Below, piece after piece: positions 1-6,616 of a stretch of 11,856 nucleotides of DNA. This stretch comes from SIG588 sp964515215. Lineage in GTDB: Bacteria > Bacillota > Clostridia > Oscillospirales > Acutalibacteraceae. The notes under the pieces were generated by a model. The model saw only the letters and a list, made by a program, of their open reading frames with translations. It was not told the DNA's origin and did not search any database. Both the position numbers and the translations under genes were made by a program. Position 1 is the first letter of the stretch, and each line of letters starts with the position of its first letter. The stretch is from contig CAZESL010000073.1 of the NCBI GenBank assembly GCA_964515215.1, positions 1 to 11,856 of the forward strand. The letters run 5' to 3'.

Positions 1-79
1 GGTCGTGTCGTGGTACGACAACGAGAACTCCTACACCAGCCAGATGGTGCGCACCATCAAATACTTCGCGGAACTGTAA
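1..79 (+). CDS. gap: Glyceraldehyde-3-phosphate dehydrogenase, C-terminal end (partial)
   Basis: Only the last 25 residues are inside the window, in the frame that starts at base 2, ending in TAA at 77-79. They contain SWYDNENSYTSQMVR followed by KYFAEL, the conserved last helix region of type I GAPDH. The family oxidises glyceraldehyde-3-phosphate to 1,3-bisphosphoglycerate with NAD+ in cytosolic glycolysis. The N in YDNEN, where many GAPDHs have W, is common in clostridial versions. The catalytic Cys and the Rossmann domain lie upstream of the window. A hairpin 14 bases downstream suggests that this is the last gene of its transcript. Assignment rests on a short but highly diagnostic stretch. 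Confidence 0.93.
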   Translation, partial: VVSWYDNENSYTSQMVRTIKYFAEL

Positions 80-92
80 GTTTCGTAATGGT

Positions 93-126
93 CAATGGCG
101 CTGTTCCGCAAGGGGCAGCGCCATTG
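93..126 (+). terminator. Hairpin downstream of gap, probable terminator
   Basis: A perfect 11-bp inverted repeat (arms 93-103 and 116-126, arm CAATGGCGCTG) encloses a 12-nt loop and begins 14 bases after the gap stop codon. The tract after it (TTACTTAC) is only weakly T-rich, so termination may be partial and some readthrough into the VanZ-like gene is likely. No separate promoter for that gene is evident in 127-166. Confidence 0.7.
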
Positions 127-166
127 TTACTTACACCGCTGTCGTGCAAATGAGGTGACGTGCAGT

Positions 167-661
167 ATGAAAAAGAATTGGTGGCGTTGGCTCCTCGTTC
201 TCCTGTGGTTCGTTGTGATCTCACTCTTTTCTTCTCAAACGCGGGAAGAGTCGGGAAATCTCAGCGGCAGTATTACGCAGTGGCTTGTGGAACATTTTAC
301 CCCGCATTGGGAAACGTTGGGACAAGCCGCGCAGGAAGAATTGGTTGCTATGTGGCGCGTTATTATCCGTAAAGGTGCCCACATGGCAGAGTTTGGCGTT
401 TTGGGAATGTTGCTGTTTGTTGCATGGTCGGGTGCGTGTGAATGTGTGTTGCTGCACCGTGTTCTTTTGGCGGCCGGATGCTCTTTCTTGGCGGCGGTAC
501 TGGACGAGGCTCATCAAGCGTTCGTGCCTGAACGTGGGCCCTCACTGCGGGACGTGTTTATTGATTTTACAGGTGCACTTTTGGGTATACTTTTCCTGTG
601 GTTGGTGGTTTGGCTCCTTCAAAAACACGCAAAACAGAAAGAAACGCATGCTTTTTCTTGA
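167..661 (+). CDS. VanZ-like family membrane protein
   Basis: A 164-residue integral membrane protein with about four hydrophobic segments (roughly residues 5-22, 76-90, 96-113 and 134-151). It carries the two conserved blocks of the VanZ-like family: KGAHMAEF (69-76), and D113-E-A-H-Q117 followed by FVPERGPSLRDVFIDFTG. VanZ gives low-level teicoplanin resistance in enterococci, but most chromosomal homologues have no known role, so no resistance function is claimed. I chose the ATG at 167 because GAGGTGA (152-158) lies 8 nt upstream. An in-frame start at 95 would sit inside the gap terminator hairpin and add a non-conserved 24-residue tail. The stop codon overlaps the -35 box of the proC promoter. 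Confidence 0.85.
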   Translation: MKKNWWRWLLVLLWFVVISLFSSQTREESGNLSGSITQWLVEHFTPHWETLGQAAQEELVAMWRVIIRKGAHMAEFGVLGMLLFVAWSGACECVLLHRVLLAAGCSFLAAVLDEAHQAFVPERGPSLRDVFIDFTGALLGILFLWLVVWLLQKHAKQKETHAFS

Positions 662-686
662 CTTTATCAATAAATTCGCGTAGAAT
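658..686 (+). promoter_or_regulatory. Sigma-A-type promoter for the proC-rsmD-coaD unit
   Basis: TTGACT (658-663) and TAGAAT (681-686) are separated by exactly 17 nt; each box differs from consensus by one base. The -35 box contains the TGA stop (659-661) of the VanZ-like gene. The predicted transcript start near 693 gives a leader of about 30 nt before proC. Confidence 0.75.
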
Positions 687-721
687 GTAAAGGTAGTAAT
701 GAAGAAAGCGAAGCGATAGGT

Positions 722-1516
722 ATGAAGATCGGCTTTATCGGTGCGGGCAATATGGCAGGGGCCATCGTGCGCGGTCTGGTCAGCAGCGGCGTGCGTGGCA
801 GTGATCTGTTGGTGTACGATGTGGATACGGCGAAGCAGGTCGCTTTGTTTGAGGAATGCGGCATTTGTATGTGCGGCTCGGCAGACGAAGTGATCCACGG
901 TGTCGAAGCGGTCGTTTTGGCGGTGAAACCGCAGGTGTTTCCCACACTGTTGCCGCAACTGGCTCCTGCACTGCAGGAAGCGTCACCGTTGGTGATCTCC
1001 ATTGCCGCAGGCAAGACGGTTGCTTCTATCGAAGAATTGATCGGTGACGGCATTGCCGTGGTGCGCGTGATGCCCAATATCAATGCGAAGGTTTCGGAAT
1101 CGATGTCGGCGTTTTGCTGTAATGCGTCGGTGACGCAATCACAGCGTGAATTGGTCGTACGCGTGTTTGAGGCCGTGGGGGAGACGGCGGAACTGGCGGA
1201 ATCGCAGTTTTCCGCTTATGCCGCACTGGCGGGATGTTCACCGGCGTATTCGCTTTTGTATATGGACGCTTTGGCTGAGGCGGGCGTGAAGTACGGTATT
1301 CCCAAAGCGCTGTCGCTGAAGATCGTGGCACAGGCGGTACTGGGTACGGCGCGCTTGTTGCAGGAAAGCGGGGAACATCCGCGTGCTCTGGTCGATCAAG
1401 TGTGTTCGCCCGGCGGTACGACGATCGAAGGGGTCATCGCTTTGCAGAAATTAGGGTTTGAAAATGCGGTGCTGGAAGCGGTACGCGCCAGTTATGAAAA
1501 GGATAAATCATTATGA
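722..1516 (+). CDS. proC: Pyrroline-5-carboxylate reductase
   Basis: A 264-residue protein of normal length for ProC. It catalyses the last step of proline synthesis, NAD(P)H-dependent reduction of 1-pyrroline-5-carboxylate to L-proline in the cytosol. The N-terminus IGFIGAGNMAGAI shows the Rossmann dinucleotide motif GxGxxA (residues 7-12). The C-terminal domain has the family signature VCSPGGTTIEG (227-237), preceded by ALVDQ. The start ATG follows a weak AGG-containing ribosome site (GATAGGT). It is the first gene after the promoter at 658-686. Its TGA overlaps the ATG of rsmD (ATGA at 1513-1516), implying translational coupling. Nothing in the sequence suggests damage. Confidence 0.96.
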   Translation: MKIGFIGAGNMAGAIVRGLVSSGVRGSDLLVYDVDTAKQVALFEECGICMCGSADEVIHGVEAVVLAVKPQVFPTLLPQLAPALQEASPLVISIAAGKTVASIEELIGDGIAVVRVMPNINAKVSESMSAFCCNASVTQSQRELVVRVFEAVGETAELAESQFSAYAALAGCSPAYSLLYMDALAEAGVKYGIPKALSLKIVAQAVLGTARLLQESGEHPRALVDQVCSPGGTTIEGVIALQKLGFENAVLEAVRASYEKDKSL

Positions 1517-2046
1517 TGAAGGTGATTACCGGCACCCTGCGCGGTCGCACGGTGCAAACGCTGGACGGTGAGGCGACCCGCCCGACCACTCAGCGGGTGA
1601 AAGAAGCGCTGTTCAGCGCGATCCAGTTTGATATCGAAGGCAGGCGGGTGCTGGATGCCTTTGCGGGTTCGGGACAACTGGGGATCGAGGCGATCAGCCG
1701 CGGTGCCGCCTCTTGTGTGTTTGTGGACAACAGCCGTGAAGCGGCGGAGATCGTGCGTAAAAACACAACGGCGCTGGGCATCGGTGCCGTCAGCACGGTG
1801 CTGTGTCAGGATACCATGCAGTTCTTGGCACGCACTGCCGAGCGCTTTGATATTGTATTTTTGGATCCGCCGTATGCCGCGGGTCTGTTGGAAGATGCCC
1901 TCACGGCTGCCGCCCGTCTTTTGAATGCGGGTGGTTTCGTGGTATGTGAAAGCGACGAGCGGGCAGAATTGCCCGAAGCGGTGGAAGACCTCACGCTGTA
2001 CCGTTCCTATCGGTACAGTCACGTGAAGTTGTGGATCTATCGCTGA
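1513..2046 (+). CDS. rsmD: 16S rRNA (guanine(966)-N(2))-methyltransferase
   Basis: A 177-residue Rossmann-fold SAM-dependent methyltransferase. The family methylates N2 of G966 of 16S rRNA during 30S assembly. Visible features are the N-terminal block VITGTLRGR and TRPTTQRVKEALF, the SAM-binding motif I LDAFAGSGQLGIEA (47-60), and the catalytic DPPY (118-121) of N-methyltransferases acting on exocyclic amines. Its length matches RsmD. The start overlaps the proC stop by 4 nt; a second ATG at 1516 is equally possible and would remove one residue. The rsmD-coaD neighbourhood is a classic bacterial pairing and supports this assignment over generic RNA methylases. Confidence 0.94.
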   Translation: MMKVITGTLRGRTVQTLDGEATRPTTQRVKEALFSAIQFDIEGRRVLDAFAGSGQLGIEAISRGAASCVFVDNSREAAEIVRKNTTALGIGAVSTVLCQDTMQFLARTAERFDIVFLDPPYAAGLLEDALTAAARLLNAGGFVVCESDERAELPEAVEDLTLYRSYRYSHVKLWIYR

Positions 2047-2061
2047 TAGGAGGGGATATGT

Positions 2062-2559
2062 ATGCGTTTAGCCATTTGCCCCGGTAGTTTTGATCCGGTG
2101 ACAAACGGGCACCTGGACGTTATTCAGCGTGCCGCCCGTCTGTTTGACAAAGTGGTGGTTTTGGTCGCAATAAACTCCGGAAAACACGGTATGTTTTCCG
2201 CTGAGGAACGGTGCGATATGCTCAAACGAGCAACGAGGCACCTTCCAAACGTGGAGGTGGCATCCTATAACGGCTTGTTGGCAGATTATGCACGCGAACG
2301 AGATGCCGCCGCCATTGTAAAAGGCTTGCGTGCGATGTCGGATTTTGAATATGAGTTCCAAATGGCACTCACCAATCGCAAACTGAACGATGAAGTAGAA
2401 ACGGTGTTTTTGACCACGTCTACCGAGTATATGTATCTCTCGTCCAGTTTGGTGAAAGAGGTGGCGCGTTTGGGTGGTAATATTTCGGAATTTGTTCCCC
2501 CATGTGTTGTGAATGACATTTTAAATAAAATCGAAAGGAACGAGAAAAATGACCGTTGA
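2062..2559 (+). CDS. coaD: Phosphopantetheine adenylyltransferase
   Basis: A 165-residue nucleotidyltransferase of standard CoaD size. It transfers AMP from ATP to 4'-phosphopantetheine to make dephospho-CoA, the penultimate step of CoA synthesis. The N-terminus CPGSFDPVTNGHLD contains the TxGH motif (T14, G16, H17). KGLR (87-90) and the C-terminal SSSLVKE (127-133, the ISSTxVRE equivalent) are also present. The ribosome site AGGAGGGG (2048-2055) lies 6 nt before the ATG. An ATG at 2058 is out of frame. It follows rsmD by 15 nt and overlaps the next gene by 11 nt, so the three genes are probably cotranscribed. Confidence 0.97.
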   Translation: MRLAICPGSFDPVTNGHLDVIQRAARLFDKVVVLVAINSGKHGMFSAEERCDMLKRATRHLPNVEVASYNGLLADYARERDAAAIVKGLRAMSDFEYEFQMALTNRKLNDEVETVFLTTSTEYMYLSSSLVKEVARLGGNISEFVPPCVVNDILNKIERNEKNDR

Positions 2560-3022
2560 TGTGATCTTGGAACAGTTGGACGAAATGTTGGATAAGGCGT
2601 TGCGCCTGCCGCTTTCGGGCGGAAAATGCCTTTTACCCGCCGAACAGTTGCGCGACAGTATTGATGGTTTGCGCGCGAATTTGCCGATTGAAGTGAAGCA
2701 GGCGAAAGCCATCGTGAACGATCGTGCGGAGATCATTGCCACGGCCCGCAAAGAGGCGGAAGGCATCGTGCGTGCCGCCGAAGAGCGTGCGCGTCGCTTG
2801 GTGCAGGAGAAAGAGATCGTGCGTCAGGCGCAGGAAAAATCCACCGAAATGTTGGCACAGGCACAGCAGAAATCGCGTGAGATGCGCCGCAGTGCGTTTG
2901 ATTATTCGGAAGATATGTTGAAACGCACCGAAGAAGCACTTGCACAGCGCTTGACCGAGGTGCGCAACGTCCGTCAGTCGCTTCGCAACCCGCAATCGGC
3001 TATTCAAGGCAACGAAGAATAA
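2549..3022 (+). CDS. Coiled-coil protein encoded next to coaD, function unknown
   Basis: A 157-residue soluble protein without Cys clusters, signal peptide or membrane segment. After an N-terminal part with ILEQLDEMLDKALRLPLSGG, residues from about 45 to 145 are charged and heptad-like, rich in A, E, K, Q and R, and predict a long coiled coil. Weak likeness to F-type ATPase subunit b stalks or DivIVA-type proteins comes from this composition and is not evidence of homology. AAAGGA (2534-2539) lies 9 nt before the ATG. The ATG lies inside coaD, giving an 11-nt overlap and strong coupling. I recall hypothetical coiled-coil genes at this position in clostridial genomes, but I do not know a function. 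Confidence 0.8.
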   Translation: MTVDVILEQLDEMLDKALRLPLSGGKCLLPAEQLRDSIDGLRANLPIEVKQAKAIVNDRAEIIATARKEAEGIVRAAEERARRLVQEKEIVRQAQEKSTEMLAQAQQKSREMRRSAFDYSEDMLKRTEEALAQRLTEVRNVRQSLRNPQSAIQGNEE

Positions 3023-3046
3023 CGGGCAGGGCTTCACTGCTCGCCC

Positions 3047-3279
3047 TAAGGGGCTGTCGCCTTAAGGCAAAATTGCACAAAAGAGGATACGAAGTTTTGC
3101 CTCCCCTGTGTAAGGGAAGGTGGCTTTTGTCGTTAGCAAAAGCCGAAGGGGTTGTTGAGAGAGCGCTTTACTCTTCAAATCCCCTCAGTCGGCTTCGCCG
3201 ACAGCTCCCCTTGCATCTTCAAGGGGAGCCATCGTCCGCTTCTGTTTGTGCAAAATGCCTTTAACGCGACAGCCCCTTA
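3047..3279. repeat. MITE-like palindromic repeat element with 33-bp terminal inverted repeats
   Basis: The ends 3047-3079 and 3247-3279 are inverted repeats identical at 27 of 33 positions, with the outer 14 (TAAGGGGCTGTCGC) perfect. If the outermost TA on each side is a duplicated target dinucleotide, the element proper is 3049-3277. Inside are three hairpins: GGCTTTTG/CAAAAGCC (3122-3129/3137-3144), GTCGGC/GCCGAC (3188-3193/3197-3202) and GCTCCCCTT/AAGGGGAGC (3204-3212/3221-3229). There is no convincing gene; the short open frames through it follow the palindromes. It occupies most of the 377-nt gap between the coaD unit and rlmB. The CTCCCC...GGGGAG core resembles a repeat type I recall from Ruminococcaceae-like genomes. 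Copy number cannot be seen here. Confidence 0.75.
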
Positions 3280-3348
3280 TTTATTTTCACAAAAACCGAA
3301 AAAACTCAAAAAATCTCCGATTTTCCTCTTCATTTTTCAAAAATAATA

Positions 3349-3357
3349 TGATATACT
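3349..3357 (+). promoter_or_regulatory. Extended -10 promoter for rlmB
   Basis: TGATATACT is an extended -10 element (TG, one base, TATACT at 3352-3357) in a strongly AT-rich stretch after the repeat element. The -35 position for a 17-nt spacer (3329-3334, TTCATT) is poor, as is usual when an extended -10 is present. The predicted transcript start near 3364 leaves a leader of about 36 nt with the ribosome site GGAGGA (3386-3391). Confidence 0.5.
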
Positions 3358-3399
3358 GAAACATATATATGGTATTGAAGCCGACGGAGGAAACAGACT

Positions 3400-4161
3400 A
3401 TGCGGACAGAAGAGGGAATCGGACGCACGGAAGACGTCATCAGCGGGCGTAATGCCGTTGCAGAGGCACTGCGGTCGGGGCGTCCGATCGACAGTGTGTT
3501 GGTAGCGCGCGGCAATCGCACGGGGAGTATCGGTGTGCTGATCGCCAAATGTCGGGATGCGGGCATTCCGGTGAAGGATGCCGACCCGCGCAAACTTGAA
3601 GCGATGGGCGGTCCGAATCATCAGGGGATCATCGCACTGGCGGCGTGTAAGGAATATGCGACGCTGGAGGATCTGTTCACCCGCGCGGCCGAAAGCGGAG
3701 AAGAACCGCTGTTTATCGTATGTGATGAACTGGAAGATCCGCATAATCTGGGTGCTATCGTGCGCACCGCGGAAGCGGTAGGCGCACATGGTGTGATCGT
3801 GCCGAAGCGCCGTTCGGTGGGGCTTACCTCTACGGTGTACAAAGCATCGGCGGGGGCAGTGGAATATATGCCCGTTGCCCGCGTGACCAACATTGTGGAC
3901 ACACTCCGCGAACTCAAAAAACGCGGTGTGTGGGTGTACGGTTTGGATATGGACGGCGAGCCTTACGATAAGACCGACCTTACGGGTGCGGCGGCGCTGG
4001 TCGTCGGTGCGGAAGGGAACGGTATCGGCCGTCTGGTACGGTCGGAATGCGACGTGATCGTGTCGCTGCCGATGCGCGGTAAGATATCGTCACTCAACGC
4101 GTCGGTCGCGTGCGGTATATTGATGTACGAAGCGGTACGACAGCGCCTGGCGAAAGGATAA
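3400..4161 (+). CDS. rlmB: 23S rRNA (guanosine-2'-O-)-methyltransferase RlmB / TrmH (SpoU) family
   Basis: A 253-residue SPOUT-class RNA 2'-O-methyltransferase; RlmB modifies G2251 in the 23S rRNA peptidyl-transferase region. The N-terminal substrate-binding domain starts with ISGRNAVAEAL (14-24). The catalytic domain shows all three SpoU motifs: motif 1 DPHNLGAIVRTAEAVGAHGV (113-132, with N116 and R122), motif 2 GAEGNGIG (203-210) and motif 3 LPMRGKISSLNAS (223-235). The ATG has GGAGGA 8 nt upstream. Length fits RlmB. Other TrmH paralogues acting on different rRNA or tRNA sites share these motifs, so the exact target is less certain than the enzyme class. Confidence 0.92.
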   Translation: MRTEEGIGRTEDVISGRNAVAEALRSGRPIDSVLVARGNRTGSIGVLIAKCRDAGIPVKDADPRKLEAMGGPNHQGIIALAACKEYATLEDLFTRAAESGEEPLFIVCDELEDPHNLGAIVRTAEAVGAHGVIVPKRRSVGLTSTVYKASAGAVEYMPVARVTNIVDTLRELKKRGVWVYGLDMDGEPYDKTDLTGAAALVVGAEGNGIGRLVRSECDVIVSLPMRGKISSLNASVACGILMYEAVRQRLAKG

Positions 4162-4192
4162 GTTGCGGCGAAAGTCGGGATTGCAATGAAGG

Positions 4193-4220
4193 ATGAGCGA
4201 AAGATGCGCGAAAGATGCGC
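4193..4220 (+). repeat. Short 11-bp tandem repeat upstream of the large membrane gene
   Basis: ATGAGCGAAAG (4193-4203) and ATGCGCGAAAG (4204-4214) are adjacent 11-bp units differing at one base, followed by a partial third (ATGCGC, 4215-4220). The repeat creates the upstream in-frame ATG at 4215, which lacks a good ribosome site and is probably not a start. No function is evident. Confidence 0.6.
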
Positions 4221-4262
4221 TTCCCAAACGGGAGCGGATCTATCGGGAGGGAAGTGAGCAGA

Positions 4263-6389
4263 ATGTCGGATAACAAGACGGAGGACGTCAACACCAAAGA
4301 ATTTGACGTCGTTGTGCCGGAGACCGCCTCGTCGGAGGAAGAAGAGGATATTAAGATCTACGAACCGAAAGAAAAAGACGCTTCGACGGACGACCGTCAT
4401 ACCCGCATTTTGGATTTTGAACAACACAAAGCACGGCATCAAGGGGCGGAGAGCGTACCTGCCGTGATGGAAGGGCAACTGACGTTTGACGGTATGGAGG
4501 AAGCGCCGCCGGAAGAGACCGATGACAAATCGGTGGAAGAGCAGTTGCAGGATGTGCGCCGTGAAAAGGTGGAAAATTTCCGTTTGATCGAAAACGAGGG
4601 ATTACGTCTTGCGGGCGAGGAGGAAGGCGGTGCCGTTTCGCCGTCGGAACCCGAAGAGGGGGACGTGTTGGAAGATTACAACAGCTATGCGGAAACGGCG
4701 GCTGTGTGGAGCGAATTGGTGTACCGCCGTCGCGGTGCACGCATCGGCTTGCTTGTCGGCGGCTTTTTGGAGTTCTTGCTTTTGTGCTTGATGCTGGTGT
4801 CGCAGTCTTCCGATGCGGGCAGTGAACCCTTTTTCTTCTTGGGAGCGAATCTGTTACTGCTGATCGGCGTGATGTTGACTTCTCATCGCGTGATTGCCGA
4901 CGGGTTTGGTGCCGTTTTGCGGTTGCGGCCCGTGGCGGATACGGTGACGGCGGTCGGTGCGTTTGCCACCGCTATACATACGGTCTTGCAGTTTTTGACA
5001 CCTGTGGAAGTGGCGAACGGTCAAGTGACGCTTTACTGCGCCGTGGCAGGTTTCTCGTTGTTGCTCGCACAGTGCGGGCGCGTGTATCGCCTTACCCGCA
5101 TTACGCGGAATTTCCGCATGGTCTCTCACAAAGGAGAAAAGTATGCGGCGATGTACGTGCCGGAAGGCAAGGGGCGTGATCTGCTTGGGCGGTATCTGCC
5201 TACGGTGGGGGAACCGTCGGTTGCCTACGTTAAGAAGACTGACTTTTTAACGCGGTTTATGGAATATTCCTACGACGACGAAGGTACGGAATCGCTGTTT
5301 TGCTGGTTCTCACCTGTTGCGATCGCGGCGGCGGTGTTGATAGCCGTGGCACACGCCTTGTTCGGCGGTGAGACCGCCAACTGGTGGAGTGCTATCGGCG
5401 TGTTTACGGCCGCGGTGTGTGCGGCGGCACCTGCGTTTGCCGTGGCGGGTGCGAATTTACCGCTCTGCCGCGCGGCGCGCGCTCTGCTTCGGCGCGGTGC
5501 CATGCTGATCGGCTGGAAAGCGGTGGAGTCCTTTAAAAACACCGATGCCTTGTTGGTAGATGCTTCGGAAGTGTTTCCGTCCGAAAACATTTTGTTACAC
5601 GGTATCAAGACCTTTTCGGGTGCGCGTATCGATGAAGCCATTCTGGATGCGGCGGCGGTGTCTATCGCGTCAGGCGGCCCGCTGGCAGGGGTGTTTCTTC
5701 GTGTGATCGAAAACCGCACGGATATGTTGCAAGAGGTCGATACGTTGCTGTATGAGCAGGATATGGGCCTTTCGGGTTGGGTCGGCGGCCGACGTGTGTT
5801 GGTCGGCAACCGCCGTCTGCTTGAAAATCACGGGGTAGACGTGCCTTCCCGTGACTACGAAATGCGGTACACGAAAGACGGTCGCCAGTTGGTGTATCTT
5901 TCCACGGGCGGCGACTTGTGTGCGATGTTTGTGGTGAGTTATACTGCCGACCCCGGTGTGGAAGAAGCACTGCACCGTTTGACCTCGGCGGGGATCACCT
6001 TGCTTGTGCGCACCTGTGATCCGAACGTGACGAGTGAATGTGTTCGCGAAGTGTTCCGTATTGATGAAGATATGGTACGTATTTTGGACACTGCTGCCGG
6101 ACGCGTACGGGATGCCTTGGTAACCGATGAAGCGGAGCGCACCGAAGCGGTACTCGCGTGCAACGGCCGTTTGGAAGGTCTTGGATTTGCGCTCAGTTTC
6201 TGTCGCCGCTTGCGAAGTCGCATTCGTACAACGGGTGTGTTGCAAATGGCGGCAGGCGGTATCAGCCTGTTGGCGCTTGCTGCATCGGTCGCGGTGGGGC
6301 AGATGTTGCCGCCGCTTTTCATGATCGCGAATGCGCTGATCTGGGCGGTGATCACCGCCCTTTCGGCCGGCTTTTTGTTGGAAAAGTAA
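4263..6389 (+). CDS. Degenerate P1B-type ATPase-like membrane protein with acidic N-terminal tail
   Basis: A 708-residue protein. Residues 1 to about 150 are a polar tail very rich in E and D. Six membrane segments follow (about 160-180, 189-210, 226-248, 256-275, 346-368, 375-400), then a soluble region (401-650) and two more (658-680, 683-706), which is the P1B-ATPase arrangement. Eroded landmarks lie in the right order: T314-V-G-E317 for the actuator TGE loop, A389-P-A391 for the membrane CPC, VDASEVF with D433 for DKTGT, VLVGNRRLLENHGVDV around 513-528 matching the nucleotide domain, and T584-C-D-P-N for TGDN. No GDGxND is visible. Phosphorylation and metal-site residues are thus missing, so I infer a non-transporting pseudoenzyme. 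Start: ATG 4263 after GGGAGGG; GTG 4254 or ATG 4215 are alternatives. It lies 101 nt after rlmB. Homology is argued from motif order, not from a search. Confidence 0.75.
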   Translation: MSDNKTEDVNTKEFDVVVPETASSEEEEDIKIYEPKEKDASTDDRHTRILDFEQHKARHQGAESVPAVMEGQLTFDGMEEAPPEETDDKSVEEQLQDVRREKVENFRLIENEGLRLAGEEEGGAVSPSEPEEGDVLEDYNSYAETAAVWSELVYRRRGARIGLLVGGFLEFLLLCLMLVSQSSDAGSEPFFFLGANLLLLIGVMLTSHRVIADGFGAVLRLRPVADTVTAVGAFATAIHTVLQFLTPVEVANGQVTLYCAVAGFSLLLAQCGRVYRLTRITRNFRMVSHKGEKYAAMYVPEGKGRDLLGRYLPTVGEPSVAYVKKTDFLTRFMEYSYDDEGTESLFCWFSPVAIAAAVLIAVAHALFGGETANWWSAIGVFTAAVCAAAPAFAVAGANLPLCRAARALLRRGAMLIGWKAVESFKNTDALLVDASEVFPSENILLHGIKTFSGARIDEAILDAAAVSIASGGPLAGVFLRVIENRTDMLQEVDTLLYEQDMGLSGWVGGRRVLVGNRRLLENHGVDVPSRDYEMRYTKDGRQLVYLSTGGDLCAMFVVSYTADPGVEEALHRLTSAGITLLVRTCDPNVTSECVREVFRIDEDMVRILDTAAGRVRDALVTDEAERTEAVLACNGRLEGLGFALSFCRRLRSRIRTTGVLQMAAGGISLLALAASVAVGQMLPPLFMIANALIWAVITALSAGFLLEK

Positions 6390-6391
6390 GG

Positions 6392-6429
6392 GTGAGCAGT
6401 CCAAACGGAGTTCGGATTTGACTGCTCAC
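6392..6429 (+). other. Hairpin directly after the P-type-like gene
   Basis: GTGAGCAGTC (6392-6401) and GACTGCTCAC (6420-6429) form a perfect 10-bp stem. It can extend inward by AAA/TTT past a single bulged C (6402). It starts 2 nt after the TAA stop and has no T-tract, so alone it is a poor terminator. It may protect the mRNA 3' end or act together with the terminator that follows. Confidence 0.55.
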
Positions 6430-6435
6430 TCTAAC

Positions 6436-6473
6436 AAAAACTGCTTGCTGTATGAACAGCAGGCAGTTTTTTT
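6436..6473 (+). terminator. Rho-independent terminator
   Basis: A 16-bp stem (6436-6451 with 6456-6471, one G-T wobble at 6445/6462, tetraloop ATGA) runs into a T7 tract (6467-6473). The A-run on the left arm makes it potentially bidirectional. It ends the rlmB / P-type-like transcript. Confidence 0.92.
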
Positions 6474-6493
6474 GCATTTTTTAAAAGTTTTTA

Positions 6494-6522
6494 TTGAAAT
6501 TTCCGCAACTATATGGTATAAT
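6494..6522 (+). promoter_or_regulatory. Strong sigma-A-type promoter for the EF-G-like gene
   Basis: TTGAAA (6494-6499) and a perfect TATAAT (6517-6522) are 17 nt apart, with an upstream TG (6514-6515) giving an extended -10. The transcript should start near 6529 with a leader of about 88 nt. The only structure I see in that leader is a small hairpin, CCGCT/AGCGG (6576-6580/6585-6589). Confidence 0.88.
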
Positions 6523-6616
6523 TCAACAGAAAGGCAAGGAAGGCTTGAAAAAAATTGGCTGTTTTTGCTTTATCCCCGCTCTAAAGCGGTAGTATCATAC
6601 GAAAGGGGCGCTTATC

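Noticed and set aside
95..166. Upstream ATG extending the VanZ-like protein by 24 residues
   Set aside because: It lies inside the gap terminator hairpin and has no ribosome site; the ATG at 167 has one.
3024..3046. Possible terminator hairpin after the coiled-coil gene
   Set aside because: Only GGGC/GCCC (3024-3027/3043-3046) pairs cleanly, the inner pairing is poor and there is no T-tract.
3073..3346. Short + strand open frames within and after the palindromic repeat element
   Set aside because: They are made of hairpin arms and AT-rich spacer, have no ribosome site and resemble no protein.
4219..4237. Hairpin CGCTTCCC/GGGAGCG upstream of the P-type-like gene
   Set aside because: The seven-pair stem has a bulged T and no T-tract or known regulatory motif around it; no riboswitch features are seen.
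4215..4262. 16-residue N-terminal extension of the P-type-like protein from ATG 4215
   Set aside because: The ATG is created by an 11-bp tandem repeat and lacks a ribosome site; GGGAGGG before ATG 4263 fits better, though GTG 4254 cannot be excluded.
5670..6404. 244-codon minus-strand open frame opposite the P-type-like gene
   Set aside because: Shadow frame of a GC-biased coding strand with no motif; the + strand frame has membrane segments, a ribosome site and a terminator.
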